Assembly: GCF_006715305.1 (NCBI RefSeq)
Contig: NZ_VFMY01000001.1
Span: forward strand, 4,464,001-4,528,000
Direction of reading: 5' to 3'
DNA length: 64,000 bases
Source: Arthrobacter sp. SLBN-100
Lineage (GTDB): Bacteria; Actinomycetota; Actinomycetes; Actinomycetales; Micrococcaceae
The notes under the pieces are model-generated. The model was not told the origin of the DNA. It made no database searches and worked only from the letters and a program-made list of their open reading frames with translations. This document shows, piece by piece, positions 45,020 to 53,219 of this stretch (positions are counted from its first letter, which is position 1; every line of letters starts with the position of its first letter). The position numbers and the translations under genes were made by a program.

Positions 45020-46243
45020 TCAGTGGATGGAGGGAACAGTCCGGGGCCGGACCACGAGCCACAGGGCGGCGATGGCCAGCAGGATGCAGGCGGCCTGGAC
45101 GGCACCCATCGGGGTGGCGCTGGTGATGCCCAGCCACCCGACCACCGGGGAGATGAGCCCGGCCGTCATGAAGGTCGCGAAACCCAGCAGGGAGGCTGCG
45201 GTGCCCGCCTGTCCTGCATGGCCGGCCAGGGCGAGCACCTGCACGCAGGGGAACATGAAGCCCGTGCCCATGATGTAGAACCACAAGGGGACCATCACCC
45301 CCCAGAGTTCGAACCCCAGCTGGTCGAACACCACGATCAGCATTGCCATCAGGAAGGTCCAGGCCGTGGCTCCGGCAAGGATCCACTGCGGTGGCACCCG
45401 CCGGATCAGGCGGGCACTGGTCTGGATCCCGGCAACGATGCCCAGGGAATTGATGCCGAAGAGCAGGCCGTATTCCTGGGCGGAAAAGCCGAACACATCC
45501 TGGAACAGGAAAGGGGAGGCCGAAAGGTAGGTGAACAGGCCGCCGAAGTTCAGGCCGGCCACCATCAACAGGCCAACAAAAATCCTGTCACTGAAAAGGA
45601 TCCGGTAGCGCTGGCTGGCAGTCATGCCGCTCTGCCGGCGCTTTTCCGGCGGCAGCGTTTCGCGCACCAGGAACAGGGCGGCGACGATGACCACGGTGCC
45701 GTAGCTGGCAAGGAACACAAAGATCCCCGGCCACGGCATCACCAGGAGCAGCTGTGAACCGATTACCGGGGCAAGAATGGGTGCCAGCCCGTTGACCAGG
45801 GACATCCGCGAAAACATCTTGACCATGGCGTAACCGGAGAACAGGTCCCGCACCATGGCCATGGCCACCACGCCTCCGCCCGCCGCGCCCACGCCCATCA
45901 GGACACGGAAAATGCCCAGGGTGGTGATGTCGGTGGACAGGGCTGCGCCCAGCGAGGCTGCAATGTGCAGCGCCGTTGCCAGGATCAGCGGCATCCGCCG
46001 GCCCACTTTGTCGCTGAACGGCCCCACCACCAGCTGGCCAAAGGCAAAACCCACCGTGGTCCCGGCCAGGGTCAGCTGGACCTGGGCTTCGGTGACGCCC
46101 AGGCTCGCTTCCAGGGCGGGGAACGCAGGAAGGTAAAGGTCGATCGTGAACGGACCCAGGGCAGTCAGGGCGCCGAGAAGGAGGATGTACAGAAGTTTGC
46201 GGCGGCGGCTCAACAGATCGCCTGGATTGCTCGGAATGGTCAC
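45020..46243 (-). CDS. Bcr/CflA family multidrug MFS exporter
   Basis: A 407-residue, 12-helix major facilitator of the DHA1 drug:proton antiporter type. The N-terminal LGALTALGPFTIDLYLPAFP motif and GPFSDKVGRRMPLI (motif A) are characteristic of Bcr/CflA. It is expected to export drugs or metabolites. Although the frame is open for 850 bases upstream, antisense to the next gene, the real start is GTG 46243, preceded by a TAGGAT box that suggests a near-leaderless transcript. Two small genes follow closely. Confidence 0.9.
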   Translation of the reverse strand: MTIPSNPGDLLSRRRKLLYILLLGALTALGPFTIDLYLPAFPALEASLGVTEAQVQLTLAGTTVGFAFGQLVVGPFSDKVGRRMPLILATALHIAASLGAALSTDITTLGIFRVLMGVGAAGGGVVAMAMVRDLFSGYAMVKMFSRMSLVNGLAPILAPVIGSQLLLVMPWPGIFVFLASYGTVVIVAALFLVRETLPPEKRRQSGMTASQRYRILFSDRIFVGLLMVAGLNFGGLFTYLSASPFLFQDVFGFSAQEYGLLFGINSLGIVAGIQTSARLIRRVPPQWILAGATAWTFLMAMLIVVFDQLGFELWGVMVPLWFYIMGTGFMFPCVQVLALAGHAGQAGTAASLLGFATFMTAGLISPVVGWLGITSATPMGAVQAACILLAIAALWLVVRPRTVPSIH

Positions 46244-46420
46244 GGGAATCAATCCTAGGCCCGGGACAACGGATTTTTGCAGCGTTGTAGGCCACGCCGT
46301 CCGGCAAGCCCCGAAGTTGGCCCTGACCCTGAATGATAGTTTTGGGGGCGGGGACGGTGCAGCTGCACTCTCCCGCAGCAGATGGAAGCCGAATCCACAT
46401 GAAACAGTAAGGCGGGACCG

Positions 46421-47275
46421 ATGAGCGGACGTCACAGCGGGCGGACCAGTCAGGGACTGCGCATCGCTGCGCTGCCCGGGACGCTTAAACTCCTTTTCCG
46501 GCTGGCACCCCGCCAGCTGAACGACGAGATCGCTTTCGCAAAGATCGAGCTTAAGCGCAAAGGCGTCCAGGTCGGAGTTGCCGCCGCTTTCCTCGCTGTT
46601 GCCCTGATCTTCGGCCTCTTCCTCTTGGTGGGTCTGATCGTTGCCGCCATCATGGGCCTCGCCGCCATCATGCCCGCATGGCTGGCCGCGCTGCTCGTTT
46701 CTGCGGCGTTCCTGCTGATTGCACTCATTGGCGGGCTGATCGGTGTCAACAGGTTCAAGAAGGCCATGCCACTGCTGCCGGAGGAGACCATCCGCGGTAT
46801 CAGGTACGACGTCGGCGTTGCCAAGGAGGGATCGGCCTTCAACCCTGCGGTCCTGGATCCCCAGAGCCCCGAGGCAAAAGCTGCCAAGGCCGCCAAAGCG
46901 GAGGCGGCCGCCAAGGCCAAGGCAGAAAAAGAAGCCAAGGCCGCGGAACACAACAAGGAATTCCCGCAGGCCTCCGAGCCGGAACTCGTCCACCGGCTGA
47001 GCCAGCGCCGCCACCACATCAGCGAGGCCCGCGACAACCTCGGTGACGAGCTCGACGTCAAGACCCAGGCCCGATTCCTGTTGGTTGCCGCGCAAGGCAA
47101 GCTGCGCGAGGGCCAGGTTCTTGCCGGCCGGGGCAAAGACCTTGCCGCACGCCGGCTGGCCGCTCTCTCAGAGTCCACCGGCGGATTGGACAACCGGTGG
47201 AAACCGCTGGCTGCCTTCGCGGCCGCCGGCACCATGTTCGTAGTGCTGGTCCGCAAGCTCCTTCGGACGTACTAG
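46421..47275 (+). CDS. phage-holin-superfamily / DUF3618-like membrane protein
   Basis: A 284-residue protein fusing two actinobacterial modules. The N-terminal part (residues 15-120) resembles the Actinobacteriophage_holin/DUF1469 family, with two long helices (about 52-78 and 86-107). The C-terminal part (about 190-284) resembles DUF3618 (EPELVHRLSQRRHHISEARDNLGDELDV) with a final membrane helix. Between them lies an Ala/Lys/Glu-rich stretch (about 147-180), likely helical and highly charged. In cellular genomes these proteins are thought to be envelope-associated; function is unknown and no phage genes are adjacent. Confidence 0.8.
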   Translation: MSGRHSGRTSQGLRIAALPGTLKLLFRLAPRQLNDEIAFAKIELKRKGVQVGVAAAFLAVALIFGLFLLVGLIVAAIMGLAAIMPAWLAALLVSAAFLLIALIGGLIGVNRFKKAMPLLPEETIRGIRYDVGVAKEGSAFNPAVLDPQSPEAKAAKAAKAEAAAKAKAEKEAKAAEHNKEFPQASEPELVHRLSQRRHHISEARDNLGDELDVKTQARFLLVAAQGKLREGQVLAGRGKDLAARRLAALSESTGGLDNRWKPLAAFAAAGTMFVVLVRKLLRTY

Positions 47276-47374
47276 CACCTGCCACACCGGGTCTGCCCCC
47301 CGGCAGCCAGAGGCAATGCACAGGCATAGAATCGTTAGTCCGCGCCGGCGGGCAGCAGGAGGGAAGGGGACGGG

Positions 47375-47995
47375 ATGAAATTCATCGGTGCCGGCTCCCG
47401 TCCCGGCCGCCCCCAGGTGGACCATGACCGCGTCTTCACCATCCCCAACCTGCTCACCGTTGTGCGGTTCATGGGCGTACCGCTGTTCATTTGGCTTGTC
47501 CTCGGGCAGAAGCAGTATGCCGCAGGCGTGGTGGTCCTCGCGGTGATGGCCGGCACCGACTGGATTGACGGGTACGTGGCCCGCCGCTTCGACCAGGCCT
47601 CCAAGCTCGGCCGCGTCCTGGATCCCATCGCTGACCGCCTGGCGCTGATCGCCGTCGCCGTCACACTGGTGATTGCCGGCGTCGTGCACTGGCTGTACCT
47701 TGCCGCCCTGGTCATCCCGGACGCCATACTGCTGGTACTGACACTGTCCTTCTTCGGCGGCCACCCGGATCTTCCGGTCAGCGTCGTGGGCAAGGTCCGT
47801 ACCGGCCTGCTGCTTCTCGGCACCCCGTTGCTGGTCCTCTCGCGCCTGGACACAGGACTGTCCGATGAGCTGTTTGTCGCAGCGTGGATTGTGCTGGGGC
47901 TTGGCCTGATCGGCCATTGGATCGCCGCCTACAACTACTTCTGGGCCATCCTACGCAAAGGCAGAAAGCTGCATCACGACGGCGGGACCGCCTGA
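47375..47995 (+). CDS. CDP-alcohol phosphatidyltransferase family protein
   Basis: Membrane enzyme of 206 residues that transfers a phosphatidyl group from CDP-diacylglycerol to an alcohol such as glycerol 3-phosphate or inositol. The family signature is intact: D-G-x2-A-R in WIDGYVARR followed by G-x3-D-x3-D in GRVLDPIADR (about residues 67-86). PgsA is the closest guess, but substrate specificity cannot be decided. TAGAAT at 47327-47332 is a probable -10, and GGAGGGAAGGGG precedes the ATG. Its TGA overlaps the ATG of the DMT gene. Confidence 0.9.
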   Translation: MKFIGAGSRPGRPQVDHDRVFTIPNLLTVVRFMGVPLFIWLVLGQKQYAAGVVVLAVMAGTDWIDGYVARRFDQASKLGRVLDPIADRLALIAVAVTLVIAGVVHWLYLAALVIPDAILLVLTLSFFGGHPDLPVSVVGKVRTGLLLLGTPLLVLSRLDTGLSDELFVAAWIVLGLGLIGHWIAAYNYFWAILRKGRKLHHDGGTA

Positions 47996-48903
47996 TGGTG
48001 TGGGTGGCCGTTGTGCTGGCGCTTTTTGGGGCTTTCTGCCTCGCCCTTGGTGCCCAGCGTCAGGGAAGTGCCGTCAAGGCCGACACCGGGGGATTGGCCC
48101 TGAGCTCGAACGGGTTCCTCCGCCTGCTGAGGAACCCGCGCTGGGTGTTCGGCCTCCTCCTGCTGGGTGCCGGAATGGCCATGAACGCAGTGGCCCTTGT
48201 GTCAGCCCCGCTTACCGTAGTCCAGCCCATCGGCGCCATCGCGCTCGTCATCACCACCATCATCAATGCTAAGGACCAAGACCTTACGATCAACCGGGCA
48301 ACGGTGGTTGCCATCTCAGCCTGCGTGACAGGGTCGGCACTCTTTGTCATCCTCGCGGTCAACGTCACCCAGGAAAACCACCACGTAAGCGTCGCGGACG
48401 AACTGACGATCGTGCTGCTGCTGGCCCTCGCCGTCGGACTCTTCGGCACTTTGGCAGTCATGTTCAAGCACCGGATAAACGCCTTCGTCTACATTCTGGG
48501 GGCCGGGGTGCTCTTTGGATTCGTGGCCGTACTCACCCGGATTATCGGCAAGCACCTGCTCGATCCGAACGGGCTCTTCCTGCTGAACGTGCAGTGGTAT
48601 TCAGTGGTTGCGCTCATCGCTGCAGGAGGACTGGGGTCATGGTTTGTCCAAAACGCCTACTCCTCAGGGCCGCCCGACCTGGTCATTGCAGGACTCACGG
48701 TGATTGATCCCTTGGTGGGAATCGCCATCGGGATTGTCATCCTTGGAGAACTCCGACCGGATGTGCACGCCGTGATGGCCATTGCCATGGGAACTGCCGC
48801 ATCCCTTGCTATCGTGGGGGTAATCGCCCTTTCCCGGCACCACCCCGAGGTCACCAAGCGCAAGAAGGACGCGCGACGGGCCGCGGGCAAGCCGTCCCTT
48901 TAG
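47995..48903 (+). CDS. DMT superfamily / NIPA-like membrane transporter
   Basis: A 302-residue protein with about nine hydrophobic helices. Motifs such as LSAPLTVVQPIGAIALV in the first half and PPDLVIAGLTVIDPLVGIAIGIVILGE in the second are typical of the DMT group that includes magnesium/NIPA-like and small-drug carriers. The substrate is unknown. It is coupled to the upstream phosphatidyltransferase by a TGATG overlap. The frame is open into that gene, so ATG 47995 is preferred. Confidence 0.85.
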   Translation: MVWVAVVLALFGAFCLALGAQRQGSAVKADTGGLALSSNGFLRLLRNPRWVFGLLLLGAGMAMNAVALVSAPLTVVQPIGAIALVITTIINAKDQDLTINRATVVAISACVTGSALFVILAVNVTQENHHVSVADELTIVLLLALAVGLFGTLAVMFKHRINAFVYILGAGVLFGFVAVLTRIIGKHLLDPNGLFLLNVQWYSVVALIAAGGLGSWFVQNAYSSGPPDLVIAGLTVIDPLVGIAIGIVILGELRPDVHAVMAIAMGTAASLAIVGVIALSRHHPEVTKRKKDARRAAGKPSL

Positions 48904-49031
48904 TTCTTGTCAGCCAGTCCCTTCCAACCCGTCCCTTCCAGCAAGCAAATACACGAGGCCCCGGCCCCAGCCGCGGCCAGCCGTGCTGTCAGTACCCGCT
49001 GTCCGCACCGTGACCATCAGGAGCCCTCCAC

Positions 49032-50228
49032 GTGACCACGCCCGCAGACCAGCAACCCCTGACCATCCTGATAGCCGCCGACACCTACCCGCCGCACATC
49101 AACGGTGCAGCCCAGTTCGGCTACCGCCTGGCGAAGGGAATGACCGGCCGCGGGCACAACGTGCACGTGCTGGCCTGCCGTGCAGACAACGGGAAGAGCT
49201 TTACCGAGTTCCGGTCGGAAGCAACCGTCCACCGGCTCCGCTCGCACGGCGTCCCCACGCATGAATACTTCCGGATCTGCTTACCCTGGGAAATCAAGAA
49301 GGAAATCAGCCTCCTCTTCGACCGCGTCCAGCCCGACGTGGTGCACATCCAGAGCCACTACATGATCGGCGAGCACGTTCTGTACGAGGCTGTCCGGCGC
49401 GGCATCCGCATTGTTGCCACCAACCACTTCATGCCGGAAAACCTCAACCCTTTCCTTCCGTTTCCCCAGTGGTTCAAGAACATCATCGGGCGCATCTCCT
49501 GGAAGGACATGGGCAAGGTCATGGGCCAGGCGGACGTGGTCACCACGCCCACCCCGCTGGCGGCCAAAGCCATGCACCAGCATGCCTTCCTGCGCAAAGT
49601 CCTTCCGCTCTCCAACGGCATTGACTCCGCCGCCTACGAACCGCAGCCCGGCGAAGACATCGAGCCGCACCCCCACCCCACAGTGTTGTTCGTGGGCCGC
49701 CTGGCAGAGGAAAAGCACGTGGACGTGCTGATCGAGGCCGTCAGCAAGACGCCCCCCGAAATGAAAGTGCAGCTTGAGATCGTGGGCGGCGGCGAGGTCC
49801 GGTCCAACCTCGAAAACCTCGTCCAGCGGCTCGGGCTGGGGGACAGGGTGAAGTTCCTGGGCCTGGCCAGCGACGAGGAACTGCGGAAGGCCTACATCCG
49901 GGCTGATCTGTTCTGCATGCCCGGCACCGCGGAGCTCCAGTCACTGGTGACCCTGGAAGCGATGTCGGCGTCCACCCCGGTTGTACTCGCAGACGCCATG
50001 GCCTTGCCGCACCTGGTGCGCGACGGCGAGAACGGGTACCTGTTCACCCCTGGCGACAGCGATGACCTGGCCAAAAAGATCACGCTGATCCTGGAGTTGC
50101 CCGCCGACCAGCGCGCCGCCATGGGCCAGGCCAGCCGGCAGATGGTGGAACCGCACAGCATCCAAGGCACCCTGCAGACCTTCGAGGACCTGTACCGGGG
50201 CGCACGTTTCGAGGACAAAGTGGTCTGA
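49032..50228 (+). CDS. glycosyltransferase family 4
   Basis: A 398-residue retaining GT-B glycosyltransferase. The N-terminal DTYPPHINGAAQFGYRLAKGM is typical of GT4 enzymes acting on lipids or polysaccharides, and the C-terminal half has LSNGIDSAAYEP, VGRLAEEKHVDVLIEA and the E-x7-E motif in TAELQSLVTLEAM. The likely role is envelope glycolipid synthesis, as in mannosyl or glucosyl transfer; the acceptor is unknown. The start is GTG. It is separated from the upstream transporter by 128 bases and followed by a tRNA. Confidence 0.88.
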   Translation: MTTPADQQPLTILIAADTYPPHINGAAQFGYRLAKGMTGRGHNVHVLACRADNGKSFTEFRSEATVHRLRSHGVPTHEYFRICLPWEIKKEISLLFDRVQPDVVHIQSHYMIGEHVLYEAVRRGIRIVATNHFMPENLNPFLPFPQWFKNIIGRISWKDMGKVMGQADVVTTPTPLAAKAMHQHAFLRKVLPLSNGIDSAAYEPQPGEDIEPHPHPTVLFVGRLAEEKHVDVLIEAVSKTPPEMKVQLEIVGGGEVRSNLENLVQRLGLGDRVKFLGLASDEELRKAYIRADLFCMPGTAELQSLVTLEAMSASTPVVLADAMALPHLVRDGENGYLFTPGDSDDLAKKITLILELPADQRAAMGQASRQMVEPHSIQGTLQTFEDLYRGARFEDKVV

Positions 50229-50246
50229 ACGGGTTCCGGGGTTTGC

Positions 50247-50252
50247 TAGAGT
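50247..50252 (+). promoter_or_regulatory. -10 box (TAGAGT) for CAT-anticodon tRNA
   Basis: TAGAGT lies about 45 bases upstream of the mature tRNA end, in the short gap after the glycosyltransferase gene. Confidence 0.4.
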
Positions 50253-50296
50253 GTTTTTGCCCTGCCGCCGCCACGCGTGGGAGGTTCGGGCATCAA

Positions 50297-50370
50297 GGGG
50301 CTATAGCTCAGCTGGTTAGAGCGCGGGACTCATAATCCTAAGGTCCTCGGTTCAAGTCCGAGTAGCCCTA
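50297..50370 (+). tRNA. tRNA-Met (CAT), possibly tRNA-Ile2
   Basis: 74 bases with acceptor GGGGCTA/TAGCCCT (G1-U72 wobble), D stem GCTC/GAGC, anticodon CAT at 50331-50333, and T stem CTCGG/CCGAG. CCA is not encoded. The anticodon stem is imperfect (27-43 C-A mismatch and a G-U pair). A CAT anticodon can be elongator Met or, after lysidine modification, Ile2; I cannot decide from sequence. It is not an initiator because the 1-72 pair is a wobble G-U and the stem lacks the three G-C pairs. Confidence 0.85.
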
Positions 50371-50446
50371 CTTTCTGCTTCCGGCATCCCTGCCGGTGTG
50401 CATCGCCGGCCGCGGTTTCCTTTTGGTTATAAGTCAAAATGTGGAC

Positions 50447-50697
50447 GCTCCATCACCTGCTGCACCAAATCGGGGAACGCTCCATCAGCTCCCGCAACAT
50501 ACCGGGGAACGGTCCATCAGCTCCCGCAACATACCGGGGACGCTCTATCAGCTCCCGCAACATACCGGGGACGCTCTATCAGCTCCCGCCGCATACCGGG
50601 GACGCTCTATCACTTCCCGCCGCATACCGGGGACGCTCTATCACTTCCCGCCGCATACCGGGGAACGCTCCATCCCTCTTGGCAGCCTCCCGGGGTT
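50447..50697 (+). repeat. 31-32 bp tandem repeat array (about 8 units)
   Basis: Units begin at 50447, 50479, 50511, 50542, 50573, 50604, 50635 and 50667 with lengths 32, 32, 31, 31, 31, 31, 32 and about 31. The consensus starts GCTCTATCAG, continues CTCCCGCAAC and ends ATACCGGGGAC; most units contain CCCG-N8-CGGG, a small hairpin. First and last units are degenerate. There are no unique spacers. The mean period of 31.4 is three helical turns. Confidence 0.93.
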
Positions 50698-50717
50698 GCT
50701 CTCCCGCACGCTGCCCG

Positions 50718-50734
50718 CGGCGGCAGCGCCGCCG
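50718..50734. repeat. GC-rich hairpin between the two repeat arrays
   Basis: CGGCGGC-AGC-GCCGCCG, a 7 bp stem with a three-base loop, lies between the direct and inverted arrays, close to the axis of their head-to-head symmetry. Confidence 0.6.
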
Positions 50735-50749
50735 TCAAACCGCACGCGA

Positions 50750-50824
50750 ACTGATAGAGCGATGTTCTGAAAGCTGCAGGAGCTGATAGAGCGATGTTCT
50801 GAATGCTGCAGGAGGTGATGGGGC
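50750..50824 (-). repeat. inverted 32 bp repeat units related to upstream array
   Basis: On the minus strand, two full 32-base units (50793-50824 and 50761-50792) and a partial (50750-50760) start GCTCTATCAG then CTCCTGCAGC, matching the first half of the upstream consensus, but their second halves differ (ending TTCAGAACATC). The rest of the gap to the acyl-CoA dehydrogenase gene, 50825-50970, holds only the operator-like palindrome. Confidence 0.9.
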
Positions 50825-50902
50825 GTGAGTCGGAAGCAGGCCCTGCCATACACACTTCTTGTCCTTCAACCCTTCCTTTCCTAAGGTGCCGATTTGCGGT
50901 AT

Positions 50903-50918
50903 GTTACTCAGCAGTAAC
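50903..50918. promoter_or_regulatory. palindrome GTTACT-CAGC-AGTAAC, candidate TetR operator
   Basis: A perfect 6-4-6 inverted repeat 52 bases before the acyl-CoA dehydrogenase ATG. Sites of this form (TTAC..GTAA) precede fatty-acid and acyl-CoA genes in actinobacteria, as I recall, and are bound by TetR-type regulators; no such regulator is in the window. Confidence 0.6.
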
Positions 50919-50970
50919 TTACCGTGCTCATTCCGCGAGCCCGTCACCGCTGATCACTTGCGAGGTACCC

Positions 50971-52158
50971 ATGTCCACTTCCGCTGCCGACCTCGACCTG
51001 CCCTACCCCGACGGCGACTTCTATGCCTTCGAGCAGATGCTCAGTTCCAAGGAGCAGGACCGGCTGGCGGAGATCCGGGAGTTCCTGGCCCGCGAGGTGA
51101 AGCCCATCGCCGTGGATTGGTGGAACCGGGGCGAATTCCCCATGGATCTGATTCCCAAGCTTGCGGAGATCGACCTCATCAGCCCGGTCCGGCGGCAAGG
51201 CCACTCCAACCTCTTCGCCGGCCTGATGCACGCCGAGGTGACACGCGCCGACGCGTCCATCTCCACCTTCATGGGCGTGCACGACGGACTCTTCACTGGT
51301 TCCATTGAAGCGCTGGCCTCCCAGGAACAAAAGGACGCCTGGCTTCCGGACATCTACGCGCTAAAGAAAATCGGGGCGTTCGGCCTGACGGAACCCCTCG
51401 GCGGATCGGACGTTGCCGGAGGGACGCGCACCACTGCCCGGCGCGAGGGTGACTCGTGGATCCTCAACGGGGCCAAGCGCTGGATTGGAAACGCCACCTT
51501 CTCCGACTGGGTGGTCGTCTATGCACGCGACGTCGAAGACAACCAGGTCAAAGGCTTCCTGGTGGACACCACGCTTGAGGGCTTCAATGCGGCGAAGATC
51601 GAGAACAAGATCGCCCTCCGGACAGTCCAGAACGCCGACATCACCCTGGAGAACGTGGTGGTACCTGACTTCTACAAGCTCGCCCACGCCAACAGCTTCC
51701 GCGACGTCAACAAGGTCCTTAAAGTCACCCGCCTCGGCGTCGCCTGGCAGGCGGTGGGCCAGCAGCTTGCCGCCTTCGACGTAGCACGCCGCTACGCCGT
51801 GGAGCGCCGGCAGTTCGGCCGGCCGCTGGCCTCCTTCCAGCTGGTCCAGAGCCAGCTAGTGCAGATGCTGGGTAACTCCGTCAGCTCCATGGGGATGATG
51901 GTGCGGCTGTCGCAGCTGGAGGACGCCGGTGAGGCGAAGGACGAGCAGTCCGCGCTGGCCAAGGCCTTCACTACGGCCAGGATGCGCGAGAGCGTGGCCA
52001 TCGGCCGGAACCTTTTGGGCGGCAACGGCATCGTGACCGACTTCGAAATGGCAAAGATCTTCGCCGACGCCGAAGCCATCTACTCCTACGAGGGAACCCA
52101 CGAGATCAACACCCTGGTGACCGGCCGGGCGATCACCGGTATCTCCGCAATCGTCTGA
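50971..52158 (+). CDS. acyl-CoA dehydrogenase (glutaryl-CoA dehydrogenase-like)
   Basis: A 395-residue flavoenzyme that introduces a 2,3 double bond into acyl-CoA, passing electrons to ETF. FAD/substrate motifs are FGLTEPLGGSDVAGG, WIGNATFSDW and RRQFGRPLASFQLVQ, and the catalytic Glu lies in SYEGTHEINTLVTGRAITG near the C-terminus. That motif with a trailing GRAITG is close to glutaryl-CoA dehydrogenases, so glutaryl-CoA or a branched acyl-CoA is the likely substrate. ATG 50971 has GAGG nearby; the frame is open upstream through the repeat region, which is not coding. A likely TetR-type operator lies upstream. Confidence 0.9.
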   Translation: MSTSAADLDLPYPDGDFYAFEQMLSSKEQDRLAEIREFLAREVKPIAVDWWNRGEFPMDLIPKLAEIDLISPVRRQGHSNLFAGLMHAEVTRADASISTFMGVHDGLFTGSIEALASQEQKDAWLPDIYALKKIGAFGLTEPLGGSDVAGGTRTTARREGDSWILNGAKRWIGNATFSDWVVVYARDVEDNQVKGFLVDTTLEGFNAAKIENKIALRTVQNADITLENVVVPDFYKLAHANSFRDVNKVLKVTRLGVAWQAVGQQLAAFDVARRYAVERRQFGRPLASFQLVQSQLVQMLGNSVSSMGMMVRLSQLEDAGEAKDEQSALAKAFTTARMRESVAIGRNLLGGNGIVTDFEMAKIFADAEAIYSYEGTHEINTLVTGRAITGISAIV

Positions 52159-52196
52159 GCCGGGTCGCCGGCATCCGGCTGATTTATTGCTGTCTG

Positions 52197-52730
52197 TCAG
52201 CCCAGCGGCAGCAGGATGGATGGCCGCAGGTCCATCACAAACTGCAGCGGATTGACGTATTCGTCACCGCGCCGGACGCCCCAGTGGACGCAGGATGTGG
52301 CAGTGCAGTGGCCCGCAAGGAGCGTCCCGATCGGCTGCCCCGCGGCCACTGCGCTTCCAGCGGCCAAAGTACTCTCCACCGGTTCGAAGCTGCTGCGGAG
52401 GCCATTGCCATGGTCGATGGTGATCACCGGCCGGTCCACCACCACGCCCACAAAGCTGACGGTGCCCGCGGCCGGCGAGGTGACCTTTGCGCCGGCCGCT
52501 GCTCCCAGGTCCACGCCCCGGTGGCCGCTGAGCCAGGGCTTGGGCGGCGGATCAAAATCCCGCAGCACGGCCGGGCGCGGGGTGAGCGGCCACCGCCACG
52601 AGGGTTCGGCCACTGCTGCAGTGGAAGGGGCTGCAGCGGAAGTTATGGTCCCGGGCGCCAGTACTTCCCCGGTGGGGGCCAAAGATGCCGGCAGCAGGAG
52701 CAGGGCCGCCAGCAGTGCGGGTGGTTTCAT
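52197..52730 (-). CDS. secreted M23 family metallopeptidase
   Basis: A 177-residue protein with a signal peptide (MKPPALLAALLLLPASLAPTGE) and an M23/LytM domain (about 60-165). The H-x3-D motif of zinc ligands is in GHRGVDLGAAAG, and the catalytic H-x-H-equivalent region is seen as CVHWGVRRGDEYVNP. A Cys pair (GHCTATSCVHWG) is a probable disulfide. It probably acts on peptidoglycan cross-links. It is divergent from rpsB across a long leader region. Confidence 0.9.
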   Translation of the reverse strand: MKPPALLAALLLLPASLAPTGEVLAPGTITSAAAPSTAAVAEPSWRWPLTPRPAVLRDFDPPPKPWLSGHRGVDLGAAAGAKVTSPAAGTVSFVGVVVDRPVITIDHGNGLRSSFEPVESTLAAGSAVAAGQPIGTLLAGHCTATSCVHWGVRRGDEYVNPLQFVMDLRPSILLPLG

Positions 52731-53219
52731 GTGTCCAGCCTGCGCCGGTTGAAAAGCTGCCGGCAGGGGCAGGTTCCCCTATGTGGATAAGGTGCGGTGC
52801 TCTCGATGGTGGGAACGCAGCTAGAGCCCCGCGCCGCCGTCGTCCTTGCCCCCTTCCTTGTCCCGCTCCCTGTCCTCCGCCTGCAGGTGCCTGTAGTACA
52901 CTTGATGGAGCAGTTTGCTGCGCCCTCAATGCTTTCCGCCCAGCGGCTATCCCAAAGGTTTTTTCCAACGGTATATGCCCCTGTCCGGCTTGCGTCGGCA
53001 CATCTCATTCAGGAGTGTGGGGGAGCGGCGGCTGACTACGCGCGTCCAGCCCTCCATGGAGGATCGGGCTTCTTGCGGTCAGGACCACGGTCCTGATGAG
53101 AAGCGCGATGGACGCCAGGAGCACGGCCCGCCCGGGCCACGCTAATCAACCGTCAACTATTGGCAGGGTAAGAAGCCCCAGGGGTTTCTCATGAATGACC
53201 TGCCGGAAGGAGCGTCGGC
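52731..53219 (+). promoter_or_regulatory. rpsB promoter and long 5' leader
   Basis: A 489-base gene-free stretch. TACACT at 52897-52902 is a good -10; transcription from it would give a leader of about 310 bases. The leader holds two perfect palindromes: CCTCC-AT-GGAGG (53051-53062) and TCAGGACC-AC-GGTCCTGA (53079-53096). The rpsB ribosome-binding site is GGAAGGAG. Autoregulation by S2 or S2-EF-Ts is possible but not shown. Confidence 0.5.

Noticed and set aside
46244..47095. Upstream extension of the MFS frame
   Set aside because: Antisense to the holin/DUF3618-like gene; the exporter family begins at the GTG at 46243.
46421..47275. Prophage remnant because of a holin-like domain
   Set aside because: No integrase, lysin, structural gene or att repeat is present; the family also occurs as chromosomal envelope genes.
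50297..50370. Integration site at the tRNA next to the repeat array
   Set aside because: No duplicate of the tRNA 3' end and no integrase are seen downstream.
50447..50697. CRISPR array
   Set aside because: The whole unit repeats with no unique spacers, and there are no cas genes nearby.
50396..50786. Open frames in all three forward frames across the repeat array
   Set aside because: They exist because the repeat unit lacks stops. Unit lengths of 31 and 32 would shift the frame, and no ribosome-binding site is present.
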